Shown: in pieces, positions 33,357 through 44,442 of the stretch
How positions within the stretch are numbered: position 1 is the first letter of the stretch
Layout of the letters: every line of letters starts with the position of its first letter
From: Rhodocollybia butyracea
Lineage: Eukaryota > Basidiomycota > Agaricomycetes > Agaricales > Omphalotaceae
Direction of reading: 5' to 3'
NCBI GenBank assembly: GCA_015501585.1
Contig: JADNRY010000054.1
Span: forward strand, 1-64,000
DNA length: 64,000 bases
Notes under the pieces: model-generated
Seen by the model: the letters and a program-made list of their open reading frames with translations, nothing else
What the model was told of the DNA's origin: nothing
Databases searched by the model: none
Translations under genes and position numbers: made by a program

Positions 33357-34980
33357 TCAAATTCGTTTGTCCTTCTTCCTGATGCTACCCGCCGCGATTG
33401 CTTCCTCAACTTGGCTACGCAGGGTCAGCAAGCTAGATGATAGGACAGGTCAGCAGTGATCTACCTACCAATGTGCACGTAATCGACTTACCTTTCCTTG
33501 AGGAAGCCAAGTCCAGACTGTCCGTATCTGTCTTTGGTTTTGAGGCTACCAAGCGAATTGAACCCCTTGGTGAAGTGGGAGAGTGCCTTCTCAGCGAGAA
33601 CATGTGCGGCTGGTACCCTTTGATAGTCTCCTATCCCGGGAAATTGGGCGGAGCGCTGGTGGCTGGTTAGAAGTTCCATGTACTGGAACATCAGCAACGA
33701 AAAGAGTTTGTTGCAAACTGGAAGAGTACTTAGCCGACTTAGGACAAAACAGCTGAACAGCTTACATCCAATCATGGAGGAATGATAGCGTACAGGATTA
33801 GTAGGATGATGTCGAATTGATCCAGCAAAACGGAAGGGAGGCCAATGCGTCTGACTCTGTTTGGTATCAGCGGGCGTACTCGTCCAGGCTTTATCGTGCC
33901 TAGTCAACTCGTCTAGCGAGATAGAAGAAATGACTTGCATCAGTATCCGAAAGGATACCGAATATCGAGTCGTGACCACCATTCGACTTGAGGGTTAACA
34001 GGGCTATATCGAGACGGAAGAGTTCCTACATCAATAAGAAGATCGAGGTCAAAAAAGAACGAGCTTACTACGCATCTCATAGTGTAGCTGGGCGAAGTCT
34101 GCTGCAGTCACATGTTCTTTCACCTTTACGACGACAACAGACGTGGTTGGCGGCAGCCCCATTCGCATCTGCAAAGGTTCCAGCTTGATGAACGCGATGG
34201 ATGCACCGAGGAAGAGCTGACTTGGTATTCGACCCGCCCTCCGCTAGTTATATCTTCCGAGGAAACAGTACCTTCAGGTTCGTTCAAGACAAACCCACCA
34301 AATAAACTGGTGATTCCGACAAAGTACTACGAGTTTAACTTTGAGCAGTGAACGATAAGGGTAAACGGTGCAAGGCAGCAGCAGCTGGTTTACATAACTT
34401 ACTGGCTCCAAGCGTCGAACAACTGTTGCGTCCCCTACCGGCGTGCCGGTGGGATAGCCATAGGTCAATAACGCCTTATGGCTTTGCCATGCCAATCGTC
34501 TGTGGAGAGGAGGGCAGCCAGCATTCTTGGCACTCGAATGGGCGATGAGTTAAGGTAAAGCTTAACTCAAAGCTTGGCTTAGCCGCGTACCCATGGTCCA
34601 AAAGGTTTTCATACGTGAGCAAGCCGAAAGAGGGTAACTTTGGTTTTTCGGAATCGCGGGTTTTCGCTACTGGCAAACGGCCGTGAAAAAGACGAGGTCG
34701 AGGTGGTCGGAAGCGGATTGGCGGGATTGTGTAGCGGACTGACATCTAGATCTTATAACCTGGGTCGACGATGTGCAAGGTTTTTTTTGATCAAGTTGAA
34801 AAAAGTTTTGATTCGAAGAGTGTTTGGTTGGTTCGCAAGAAGCTTGATGCATGGCAACAACAGCAATAAACAGGTTTTTTGCCCTAATAAGCAAGTGAGT
34901 GTATAAATTGTCCATTTGGAATACCGGACCAGCCGATATGTAGAAAAAATGAGTAGATTACATTAGGCACAAATAGCTTT
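33357..34980 (-). pseudogene. degenerate gene copy 1, possible PD-(D/E)XK nuclease-like domain
   Basis: The minus strand reads FGGFVLNEPEG-like, then TTSVVVVKVKEHVTAAD, AQLHYEMR, DSIFGILSD and SLDELTRHDKAWTS, then a tail GFNSLGSLKTKDRYGQSG ending at 33357. The order of a V(x)K strand, AQLxYEMR helix and FGILSD strand resembles the PD-(D/E)XK-like domains found in fungal accessory proteins, but the acidic residue before the Lys is missing here. A one-base surplus near 33930 relative to copy 2, and stops upstream, argue for decay. I do not know the full gene structure. A homologous copy lies at about 39380-40365 in the same orientation. Confidence 0.4.
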
Positions 34981-35689
34981 ACTCGAAGAGGATAGAGATG
35001 GATATGTTAGATTGAAGAAGCGTTGCAGGGAGGGGTTGGACACGAAGGATTGGGTGGGTTTATTGAGGATGCAGGTGGTGTCTAAATCCTTCGCCACAAA
35101 CGTATAGACTTCTCCATCGATCTACCCCGGACCGTATCTTTCAGCGAAATAATTGTAGTCTGTTTCCTGCAGCAACAAGTTCTAATCCATACGTGGGGCG
35201 AATGATTCTAGGGACAGTGGGGTTACCGGTTAGGGTCCGTGCTAATCTTCTGTACATCATCTTCAGACACAGTCATAATACAACCTCCTGCAGCTCCTGC
35301 TCAGTGTCGGAAAGCAACGCCAATATTAGAAAGATATGTTTCGAAAAAGTGCTCAGGCCTTTGCTTCGGAGTCGTCATGAGGAGCACAACGCGTCGACTC
35401 TTGTCAGCGCCGTTTCTTGGTCGTCAGCCTACGTGGCACTGGAGGGTACTTACTGGTCACCCTGAATGTCTGGGATGTCCATAAGGAGAACATCCACCTT
35501 CTCGAGGCAGTACTGCCAGCACACCAACAAATTGTAGATGTTGAACGAAGCCATACTGTTACTTTGATGGCTGATGATGCTGGAGACAAGTTTTTGTTTC
35601 GTGAGTCCTGCGTAGAAGACTAGCAAAGACAGGGCAGTCGGAACTCGACAAGTAGCTGTAAGTAGAGGCTAGTATTATGTAACTGAAGA
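34981..35689. other. unassigned stretch
   Basis: Scattered open frames on both strands, including a minus-strand peptide ending DVLLMDIPDIQGDQ near 35460-35560. None can be joined into a gene with confidence. Confidence 0.4.
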
Positions 35690-35985
35690 TCATGGGTCGA
35701 CTGTCGTCAAAGTCATGCCAGCCAGAGCAGCAGCCAGACGGACAAGGACGGACAGCGCTTGTTGAGGCCGAGCATCAGACAGATCCTCGCAAGTAGCCTG
35801 TACCCCGAAGCTTTTCGTTTCACTTTCAGGTGTTTGGAAAGCCTCCGATGTGACTGTGAGAGAAACGCGTATGGGGCAAGAGCTGAGCTTGACTTTGAGG
35901 ACATCCCGTCTACTTGCCAAACAGCCACGAAAGTCCAGCCGGTCCGGGCCACAGGTCAGTCTGTCAACTAAATCGATATCGAGTT
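35690..35985 (-). CDS. possible 3'-terminal exon of an unknown gene
   Basis: A minus-strand frame open from about 35970 to the stop at 35690 reads with natural-looking composition ([54 protein letters not shown]). No start codon or upstream exon could be found, and the upstream side is occupied by the CysRS gene on the other strand. It may be the last exon of a truncated gene. No family recognised. Confidence 0.3.
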
Positions 35986-38900
35986 ATGACTCGGTTTGTT
36001 CCTTCTTCCTTCCACCTTCCACGGCTTCGACTTTGTCCTGCATTATTCTTACCAAGGCAGCCTCGAATTACCCGTCAAATGTCTTCCATAAAACAACCAG
36101 CCTGGACTCCGCCTGTACCTACTCAGCCGGAGCCAATACTCAAAATTTACAATTCATTAACCCGAACAAAGGTAGGCCATATACAACTAAACACCGCAGA
36201 AATACTCATAGCTCTCTACAGACAGAATTCGTTCCCAAATCCGGCCGTTCTGTAAAATGGTACAACTGTGGTCCAACTGTTTATGATGCTTCGCATATGG
36301 GACACGCTCGGTACGGTGGTATGCCATCGCAGTGATTTTCAGGTTACAAACGACCACCAACAGTAATTATGTTACGCAGGACGTCCTACGACGAATAATG
36401 TCGGATTACTTTGGATATGACGTGCATTTTGTGATGAATATTACCGATATAGATGATAAGGTGCGTGGGTTTGCACATATTCTCAAAGACGCATGCCCCA
36501 TCTCCGAAAACAGATCATTAAACGCGCCAGGCAAAACCACTTGATTGAAAAGTTCCGCACAGATACAGTGTCCTTGAATGAGGACTTGATATCTCAAGTT
36601 TCCACTGCTTGGAGAGGCTTTGTACACAAGGAAGTGGCAGCAGGTCTACCCTCGGAAGAACGCGTCTTTGGGACGGACGAAGTGGACACCAGATTCAGCC
36701 AAATTACACAGCTCATTCAAAACAAGGAATGGAAGCAGGAATGCTTAAAGCGAGATGAAAAGTTTGACATGAACTTTACTTCTGCCGTGTGTGCTTGCGA
36801 GAACTTCTAGACTCAGACCCTGACTTTAAAAACAGAACCGTACGCTTATCTGCTTTGCGAAACGCAGAGAACAGCCTGAAATCTGGAATTGCGACACAAG
36901 AGGAGGCTCATAAGTTGATCGATGAATCCAAAGATATACTAGTCATATTTTTAGACGACCAAGTGCGTGTTACACCTTTTCCAACTTGTCTTCAACGAAT
37001 GACGCGTGGCCATAGTACAAGTCTACCGTAACAGACCCATCGTTATCCCGCAACTTGGCGTCTTACTGGGAGAAGAGCTTCTTCGACGACATGCGACGCC
37101 TACGAGTACGCGATCCGGACACTCTCACCCGCGTCACAGAATATATGCCCGAAATTATCACATTTGTAGAAAAAATAATCGACAACGGATACGCGTACGA
37201 GGCCGAAGGTAGTGTTTACTTTGACACCAAGGCATTTGATGATGCGCCACATCACGACTATGCAAAGCTGGAGCCGTGGAGTAAAGGAAACCGCGAAGAT
37301 GGAGGAGGTGAAGGTCAGTTTACGCATAAAGCGGAGAGGTTTATCGTTTCTTATTTATGCGTTATATTGCAGGTAAATTCACCCGTCGCTCTGCATCTGA
37401 CTTTGCTCTCTGGAAGGCATCGAAACCAGGTGAACCTTCTTGGAATTCGCCTTGGGGTGCTGGGAGACCTGGATGGCATATCGAGTGCTCGGTGATGGCT
37501 AGCGCAATCCTGGGAGACAACATGGATATCCATTCTGGAGGCATCGATCTTGCGTTCCCGCATCATGACAATGAGATGGCTCAGTCGGAGGTAGGTAGTG
37601 TTTTTCAGGCCTTTTTACGTGCTGATTCCCTTGTATAGGCGTACCACGACTGCCCAGTATGGGTGAACTATTTCGTTCATACTGGACACCTACATATCGA
37701 GGGTTTGAAAATGAGCAAGTCACTAAAAAACTTCATCACTATTGACGTGAGTACCACAACGAACGCTGTCGGACATGATACTCATCCATATATTCAGGAA
37801 ATTCTGCAAAAGTACACTGCTCGCCAAATGCGACTAGCCTTTGTCACACAACTATGGAACGCAAAGGTAGACTTCTCAGAATCGCTTATGGCTGGAGAAG
37901 TGAAAAATCTGGAGACCACACTCAATGTATGTATCGTCGCTCATATTGGGTAACACAAACGTTGAGATTCGGTTATTTAGAACTTTTTCACTAATGTGAA
38001 AGCTCTCGTCAATCAAGACCGTGACAGTATGCTGAAATCGGACGGATATCACCATTATGAAGCTGCAGAGACGGAATTGGTGACGCGGTTCGAGCCATTG
38101 AGGTTCTCTTTTCCCTGCGAAAATACTCACGTTTCATCCTTGCAGATTTCACCACTCTCAACACGCATTCCGCATCGCCCTCTGCGACTCTTTCAATACT
38201 CCCGAAGCACTTGACGCCTTGCGCGACCTCGTCTCGCGAACAAACACCTATATCAACTCGCGTGGGAAGGCTGTTAACATTAATGTCGTCGAGAACATAG
38301 CACGATGGGTCGGCAAGATGCTAAGAATGTTCGGGCTGGGAGAGGGTGAAAGTAGCGAGATTGGGTGGGGTCAGGAAGCTAGTGGAGACGGTGCTGGTGT
38401 CGATGTAATTCCTTTGCATTTTCTCGGGCGAACGTTACGCTTACTGTTCTGCCTAATTATAGCGCGAGGAAGTACTCATGCCATATCTGCGAACACTGTC
38501 TGCGTTCCGCGATGGTGTACGGCGGTTGGCGATCAACAAGGGTGATACCGCGTTGAAGGACATTCTTGCTCTTTGCGACAAGCTCAGAGACGAAGAATTA
38601 ATACCATTAGGAGTGGCCCTCGATGATCAAGAAGGTAAAAAAATCCTTCTTCACGTCGAATTTAAAACTGATTTCCAAATGTATGTTAGACGGGAAAGCG
38701 CTCGTCAAGCTTGCTCCTCCTGCAGAGTTAATGAAGGTCCGAGACGAGAAACGCGCCATTGCTGAAGCTAAACAGGCAAAGAAGGAAGCAGCGAAGGAGG
38801 CAGAACGTCTGGAGCGTCTAGAAAAATTAAACAAGGGTCGTTTGGCTCCTACGGAGATGTTCAAACCCCCGCATGTTGAGGAAGGCGCATTTGGTTCTTG

Positions 38901-39027
38901 GGATGAGACTGGGATCCCGCTTACAGATGGAGAAGGGAAGGAGGTGAGTAAGAGTGCGAAGAAAAAGATGCAAAAGGCGCATGCTACGCAGAGCAGGTTG
39001 CATGAGGAATTTTTTAAAGTATTCTGA
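35986..39027 (+). CDS. CRS1: cysteinyl-tRNA synthetase, likely dual cytosolic/mitochondrial
   Basis: Charges tRNA-Cys. Thirteen exons; with the start at 36079 they give 774 residues (36079-36171, 36222-36310, 36364-36460, 36514-36788, 36836-36962, 37016-37313, 37373-37590, 37639-37746, 37798-37926, 37981-38102, 38146-38404, 38463-38634, 38690-39027). Class I signatures are DASHMGHAR (HIGH-type) and KMSKS. Zinc-site and acceptor blocks include [10 protein letters not shown] and [14 protein letters not shown]. An in-frame ATG at 35986 adds 31 residues with six Arg and no acidic residue, a typical mitochondrial presequence. One gene could thus serve both compartments through alternative starts. 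A seeming frameshift near 36790 disappears if a 47-nt intron (36789-36835) is spliced. The C-terminus is Lys/Glu-rich, as in eukaryotic CysRS. Confidence 0.93.
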
Positions 39028-39379
39028 AGAGTTGTTCCAGAAATAAATCGGCCATAGAGTAGAATACACCAGTATATATCCCAAAGTCCCCCGAAAACCC
39101 AGCGATATCGAGGCGGCTCGTAATATCGTTGGGGGTTCATTACTTGGTTTCAAGTCAGTACGGAATGCGGAACAAATTTCTATCTAGTCTCTTTTAGCGA
39201 CTGACATTCGGAAAAACACTTGACACAATGAACAAATAATTGCGGCGGTGTTGGAGTTAGATCACCCAGAACTCTTGCTTTTATGTCCACAGTGACATCA
39301 AGGTTCAAGTTCATTCTGAGGGCTAGTGTGTCTTTGCCTTTTTTCTGAGAAACAGCTGATCTTTCAGCATTCGCGTTGT
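39028..39379. other. intergenic after CRS1
   Basis: No gene seen. Confidence 0.45.
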
Positions 39380-40365
39380 TCTCGACTCCGTGAGCAGTAG
39401 TCTTTCAACATATAATCGTCGTGGTTGCTCAACTCGTCAAGTGATAAGAAGAACGAGTGGCTTTGAGAGTCCCCCACCAAAAAGCCAAAAATACAGGTTT
39501 GTCTTCTATTAGCCTTTAACAATGCTATTGAGACAGAAGAGTTTTTACATCGATAAGAAGATTAAGCTCGAAAAAGAATCAGCATACTCCTCAACATTTC
39601 AAAAGATAGCTGCGCAACGTCATTTCCAGTTATCGCTTTTTTAACCTCAATAACGGCGACAGAGGTGGTTGGCTTCGACCGCATTTGGATCTACAAGGTC
39701 CAGCTTGACGAACATCGTGGATAACGCACTGAGGAGGGATTCAACGTGTCCACCGCTGGTAGGGACTTCCGAAAAAACATTACGTTCGGGTTTGTTTAAA
39801 GCAAAGCCGCCAAACAAATTCAGGATTGCGACAACATCTACTATGACAATGAACGAACAATAGGTGTAAGGTATAGCGACAGCAGACTTACTGGCTCTAG
39901 TCGTCGGACAACTTCGCATGAATCGAAGAGGGAAGGCAGCAATGCTAATAATACTTGAAGCTGAGATAGTCTAAAGTAAAGCCTGAAGTAAAGCTTGAAT
40001 CAAATCTTGGAGATATGGCGTATCTTTTGGACAAGAGGTCTTGATAAGTGTAATTTTAAGCTTGGTTTTCTTGAAAACATCTTTCGCAAGCTGTGAGCGT
40101 CGGCTAGGAAAAGGGCGTGACCGAAGGGATACTGGGTGGAAACGGAATGGCGGGATTCTTTTCTTGAGGGGGACATGGATCTGACTGGGTCAATGTAGAG
40201 ATGATAATTTTTGAAGAGTATTGATTCATTCAAGGAGCGTGACTGTTGAACTTCAGAAAAACAGAGATAAACAAGGAAACAAGTGTTCGCCGCTAATTAA
40301 CAAACCCAGCCGATACACAGAGCAAATGAGTAGGTTACGACTAAATATGGAACCCAGGGCCAAAA
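39380..40365 (-). pseudogene. degenerate gene copy 2, paralogous to 33357-34980
   Basis: The minus strand reads ILNLFGGFALNKPERNVFSE, then MRSKPTTSVAVIEVKKAI, TGNDVAQLSFEMLRS, and CIFGFLVGDSQSHSFFLSLD. Here the I-E-V-K strand keeps the acidic residue and Lys expected of a PD-(D/E)XK-like motif that copy 1 lacks. One extra base near 39692 and several stops break the frame. DNA similarity to copy 1 is visible from about 39528 against 34011 through the shared promoter-side block AGCCGATA...ATGAGTAG. The tail exon seen in copy 1 is not recognisable here. Confidence 0.4.
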
Positions 40366-40367
40366 AA

Positions 40368-41477
40368 CTAGTGGATCCTCTTAAGCTGTAGCGACAAGAA
40401 AAGACATCAGCGTGGAATACAGGCTATTGCGAAACAAACATACCCTTTCAGTGTTCCGGAACAGCCTACCGTCAAGACCAACAGCTTTCTGTTCGATATG
40501 GTCAATGTGTATGTTCTGTGAATCAAGCTCTTGGCCCATGGCCATTCCGAGAGACTTCAATCTCTTGGTCATGTCGCTAATCTCGTCCAAATTATCGTCC
40601 AATTCGTCTTCGAGCTCATCATCAAACTCATCAGCCTCAAACTGGTACCGTTTCTTTTGCTCCTTCCTGGCTGCGAGCTGAACAGGAGACTTATATCGGC
40701 CAGAGCCAGAACCAGGGCCCAAAAGTTCTTCAGCGTCGGCGTTACCGCCTCGACCATTGGCCTGTGCACGGCCAATACGATCCTGTGTCTCGCGAACGCG
40801 CATCATGCTCTTCTCTCTCTCTTCCCGTTCCTCTTCGTAACGAGCCTGGATCTTGGCCTCCTGAGCACTGCGCTTAGCATCCTTGTTGAATGTGACATAG
40901 CTGTACGGATTGAAGATGGAACGGTTAAGCTGCTTCAATTCGTCTGTTTTGTCATCTGCACGAACTGAGTGGCCTTTGGAAACATCCAGGTGTCGTTCAG
41001 TGTTGGCCAATCGCTCTGTTGAAAAATCAGAAAGTGAATATCACTCTATCAATGATGCAACCTACCAGACTGGTCACCGAGTCTGGTGAGTGTGGTTCGG
41101 GCAGTTTCTTCGGCTTCCCTGGCAAGACGAAGAGCGTTTCGGGTAGAATTGACACTCTCTTCTTTAATGAAACGTGTCTGAGCCTTTATACCCTCTACGT
41201 CCTCGTCGTTCTCTTCGCCTGGCGGTGCGTTACGGAAACCAGGGCCATCGACGAAGCGGCCAGAACCAACATTCCGGGCGTTCCCGGTATTGAAGCCGGA
41301 AAAGAGCTCGTTACGGTCCTGGTCTACGTTTGCGCCTCCACGAGAATATACATCTCCAACTCCGGCGTTACGATTATACCTGTCTCTGACGACAGGGGAA
41401 AGGGAATAATTAGATGGAGCCTGACCAGCAGGCTCAACAGGTGGAATAGAGTTAGAAGAAGTTTTGCGCTTGAACAT
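40368..41477 (-). CDS. SEC9: t-SNARE SEC9 (SNAP-25 family)
   Basis: Plasma-membrane Qb/Qc SNARE that acts with Sso-type syntaxin and synaptobrevin in exocytosis. Three exons (41477-41066, 41015-40444, 40385-40368) give 333 residues; the last exon encodes only LKRIH-stop. The N-terminal third is disordered. SNARE helix 1 spans about 85-155 (SVNSTRNALRLAREAEETAR), followed by the NPY segment (IFNPYSYV). SNARE helix 2 occupies the C-terminus (NLDEISDMTKRLKSLGMAMG). There is no transmembrane helix and no palmitoylation cysteine cluster, as in yeast Sec9. The stop codon lies next to the promoter-side block of degenerate copy 2. Confidence 0.9.
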
Positions 41478-41686
41478 TGAGAGACAAGAAGGAAGATAAA
41501 GGAGATGTTGCTGTGATGCTTTTTATGTGTTGCCGGAAGGCTGTTCACACATCAGTTCCTCGGTACTACTAGCGGATTGATTATTATGTTTCCAGACAAC
41601 GCCCATACGCTAAGCACTGCACTCTATTCTATTCCATCAAAGTTGCTAAAATAGACAAGTAGTCGCCTAGCAAATCCTACATGCAT

Positions 41687-44126
41687 CTAGGAAGTATTAG
41701 ACTTCTTACCCTTCCCCAGAATATCTTTCTTCGTCTTTCCTACAACGGTAACGCCTTTGCCCGCCTTAACAACACTCTTCAGCGCCTCCTCCTTTTGTTT
41801 CTTCAAGCTCCCACCCTTTTGTACCCTTGCGTACTTGTCAGTACTTTTATTAAGAACATCTCGCATCTTCCTCTTAGTTTTCCTCTCTTTGCGACGCAGA
41901 GACTGTTTTTCTGCAGGTGTCATCTCGCTTCTAGCACGCAACCCAGAAGATGAGGGTGCAAAGACTTCCTCTGGCGCAAGCAGTGTATTGACAGAGTTAG
42001 CAGTAGGAAGTGCAGACTCGAGAGTCGCTGTAGAGACATTCGAGATTGTGGATATTGTGGCCTTGGGCTTTATAAAAGACAACGAATCAGTAGGGAAAGA
42101 TAAAAAAGTGACAACACTTTACCTGTTTTGGAGTGAAATGAGTGTTGCAAAGCGCGTCCAATTTGTAACAGATACTCTCCCAGAGCTGCTCTACTTCTTC
42201 ATGCTCTTTCTTCAGCTTTCCATCGCGGTCTTCGCCTGCAATGCCATTAGTTTGAGCAGCGACGAACTCGTCCTCGTAGATTTGGGCTAGAGATTGGGTC
42301 GACTTTGTGTCTTTCAACTCAAAGAACCGAGAAGGGAGGAAAGGTTTGTCTTCCAACGGTCTGATGCGCACTACGTCGTCAAAACGATTTTCGAGGATCC
42401 TAGCTTTAATTCGTTCTTCCAAGCCTTGAACGACCTCCTCTGTTATCACTGGGACGGCTTTCATCACCCGGTCGAATTCCAAATCTTCCTCCAGGAGGGA
42501 GTTCTGAGGACGAGACCGCGAATCCGCTTCTCCCATGAGAACCCAATCTTTTGGACCGACGTTCTCTGCTTCGAACTCAGATATCTGCTCCTTAAGTGCA
42601 GCTATCCGTCTCTCGTGAGTGGAAAGATCTATCAGACGAATTAGAAGAGATATTTAGTAGAAACAGGGCGAGAACATGCCTTTCTGCTCTTCCTCGTCGT
42701 CATCCGCGAACAAGTCGTCTTTTACGCGGGATATTGCATCTCTCTGAGAATCAAGAAAGTCTTCTGAGCCGTCATCGTCTTCATTGTCTATGTCTATGTC
42801 GTCATCCTCTGAATCATCAGGAGCCAAACCTTCCCCTCCCTCGATACCATTCCATGCGTCTTCACCCACTTCTTCATCGTCCTCGCTCTCATCTTCGTCG
42901 TCAAGATTAGCATACATGCTTTTTACCGGAAGATTCTTTCCTTTAGCTTTGATCGGCCTAACCCTTACCTCGTCACGAAACCTTACGGTAATGGCTTTTG
43001 AAGGTTTTTTAGCCTGCCTCGGAGGTTTGAAAAAGTCGTTGTAGTACAACACTATAAAATTCTAGTCAGATTCGATAGAAAGTCAACTAAAGAAAACTCG
43101 CGCACTGCCAGCATTATCAGCGTCCTCTTCGTCGAACTCCTCGAGATCGACGGGAGCGAAAAGATCAACAGACTGGTCATCGTCCTCTTCTTCATCGTCG
43201 AGATGACCTGATGAGGCAGTCTTGGCTTCCGTCCACTCCGTCTGTGCGTTAAAGGTGTTCAGGTCGAAAAAGCCGTCATCCAGCTCGGAATGACTCATAC
43301 GAGTTGATTTCTTCTTCCCTTTTGAAGCGACGATATCTAACATTGAACGAGGATCATCCGCATCTTCACTGTCAGAAGGGTCGTGTAACGCGACTTCTTC
43401 TTCCTCATTCATCTCTTCGTCGCTCTCCTCAGACTCTGGTTCCTCTTCTTCCTCTTCCTCGCTTTCATCTTCATCGTCGAATTCACCTTCCAGAATAAGA
43501 TCTTTCAGGGAATCGTCCAAACCAAGTTCAGTAAAGTCTACATCCTCTCCGTTTTTGACCCGTCGGATAGCTTCCTTTAACTGCTCGTCTAAGAATAAAT
43601 CTTCTTCTTCTTCCTCGTCTGAGCCGGATTCTTTCCCTTCTAGATCGTCCTCGTCAAGATCCTTCTCCAGGATGTTATCCAAAACTTCACAGATGTTATT
43701 CGCTCTGAGGTCTAGCTGAGACCATATCTGTTCGTCGTCCATTCCGTCTACAAACAAGCAGTCAATGGGCGTTTGCTTGAAAGTAATGTCGGGGGCAGGA
43801 GGAGTAGGACTTCGTTTCCGTTTCCGAGCTTGTGACCGTGTTTGTGGTGCCTCGGATGGTTTTATGGCAGAGAAAAGAGTCTGTAAATGGCGTTTGGATA
43901 CGGTTTCCGATTGAACAGCTGGGTGGGGGATGAACATGAGTTTTTTTTATGCAAAGCGGAAAAAAAGCTTCAACTTACACATATCGAAAATGTATTTGGC
44001 TGCCTGTAAAGCTGCATTTTGGATATCTAAGCTTCCCGGGTAGAGAGCTTCAGGATTTTCATCGACTGTCCGTGACAGTTCAGCGAGTGGAGGAACAGAA
44101 GATAGAACGCTAGCAGCTGTGGACAT
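41687..44126 (-). CDS. MPP10: U3 snoRNP protein MPP10
   Basis: Component of the small-subunit processome needed for 18S rRNA processing with IMP3 and IMP4. Five exons (44126-43979, 43918-43106, 43051-42680, 42628-42123, 42067-41687) give 739 residues. Long acidic tracts in the N-terminal half are typical. Conserved blocks are YYNDFFKPP, STHERRIAALKEQI, NSLLEEDLEFDRV, KPFLPSRFFELKDTKS and EDEFVAAQT. The C-terminus is Lys-rich. The third intron (42629-42679) uses a GC donor (GCATGT). Together with DRS1 this is the second ribosome-biogenesis factor in the window. Confidence 0.92.
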
Positions 44127-44442
44127 TGTGCTGCGAATTGGTCAAGACCAAGGTGAGACCTGAGTTCAAAGTTTTGGGCGTCTATTTTGGTACATATTTT
44201 CTGCTCACAGCCAACACCCTACTAATAGGCCTCGACGCTAGCTGCGACTGTGATTTCATTAACATTCTTGACTTGGTAATCTGACCCCAAAAGCCTACCA
44301 ATCTCCAGTTTCTTCGCACACGGATAGATCATATACATATTTACGGCTCCTAAGCCTGGGTCTTGATATTTATATCTTCTCATTGGATCTCGCCGGACCC
44401 GTAACATCTTAGCTAGCTGTCTGCTACGTGTACTCCGCAGTC
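44127..44442. promoter_or_regulatory. divergent promoter, MPP10 and coiled-coil gene
   Basis: 316 bp between divergent start codons; no coding sequence seen. Confidence 0.4.

Noticed and set aside
36781..36840. apparent frameshift in cysteinyl-tRNA synthetase
   Set aside because: A canonical 47-nt GT-AG intron at 36789-36835 restores the frame, and the total length then divides by three.
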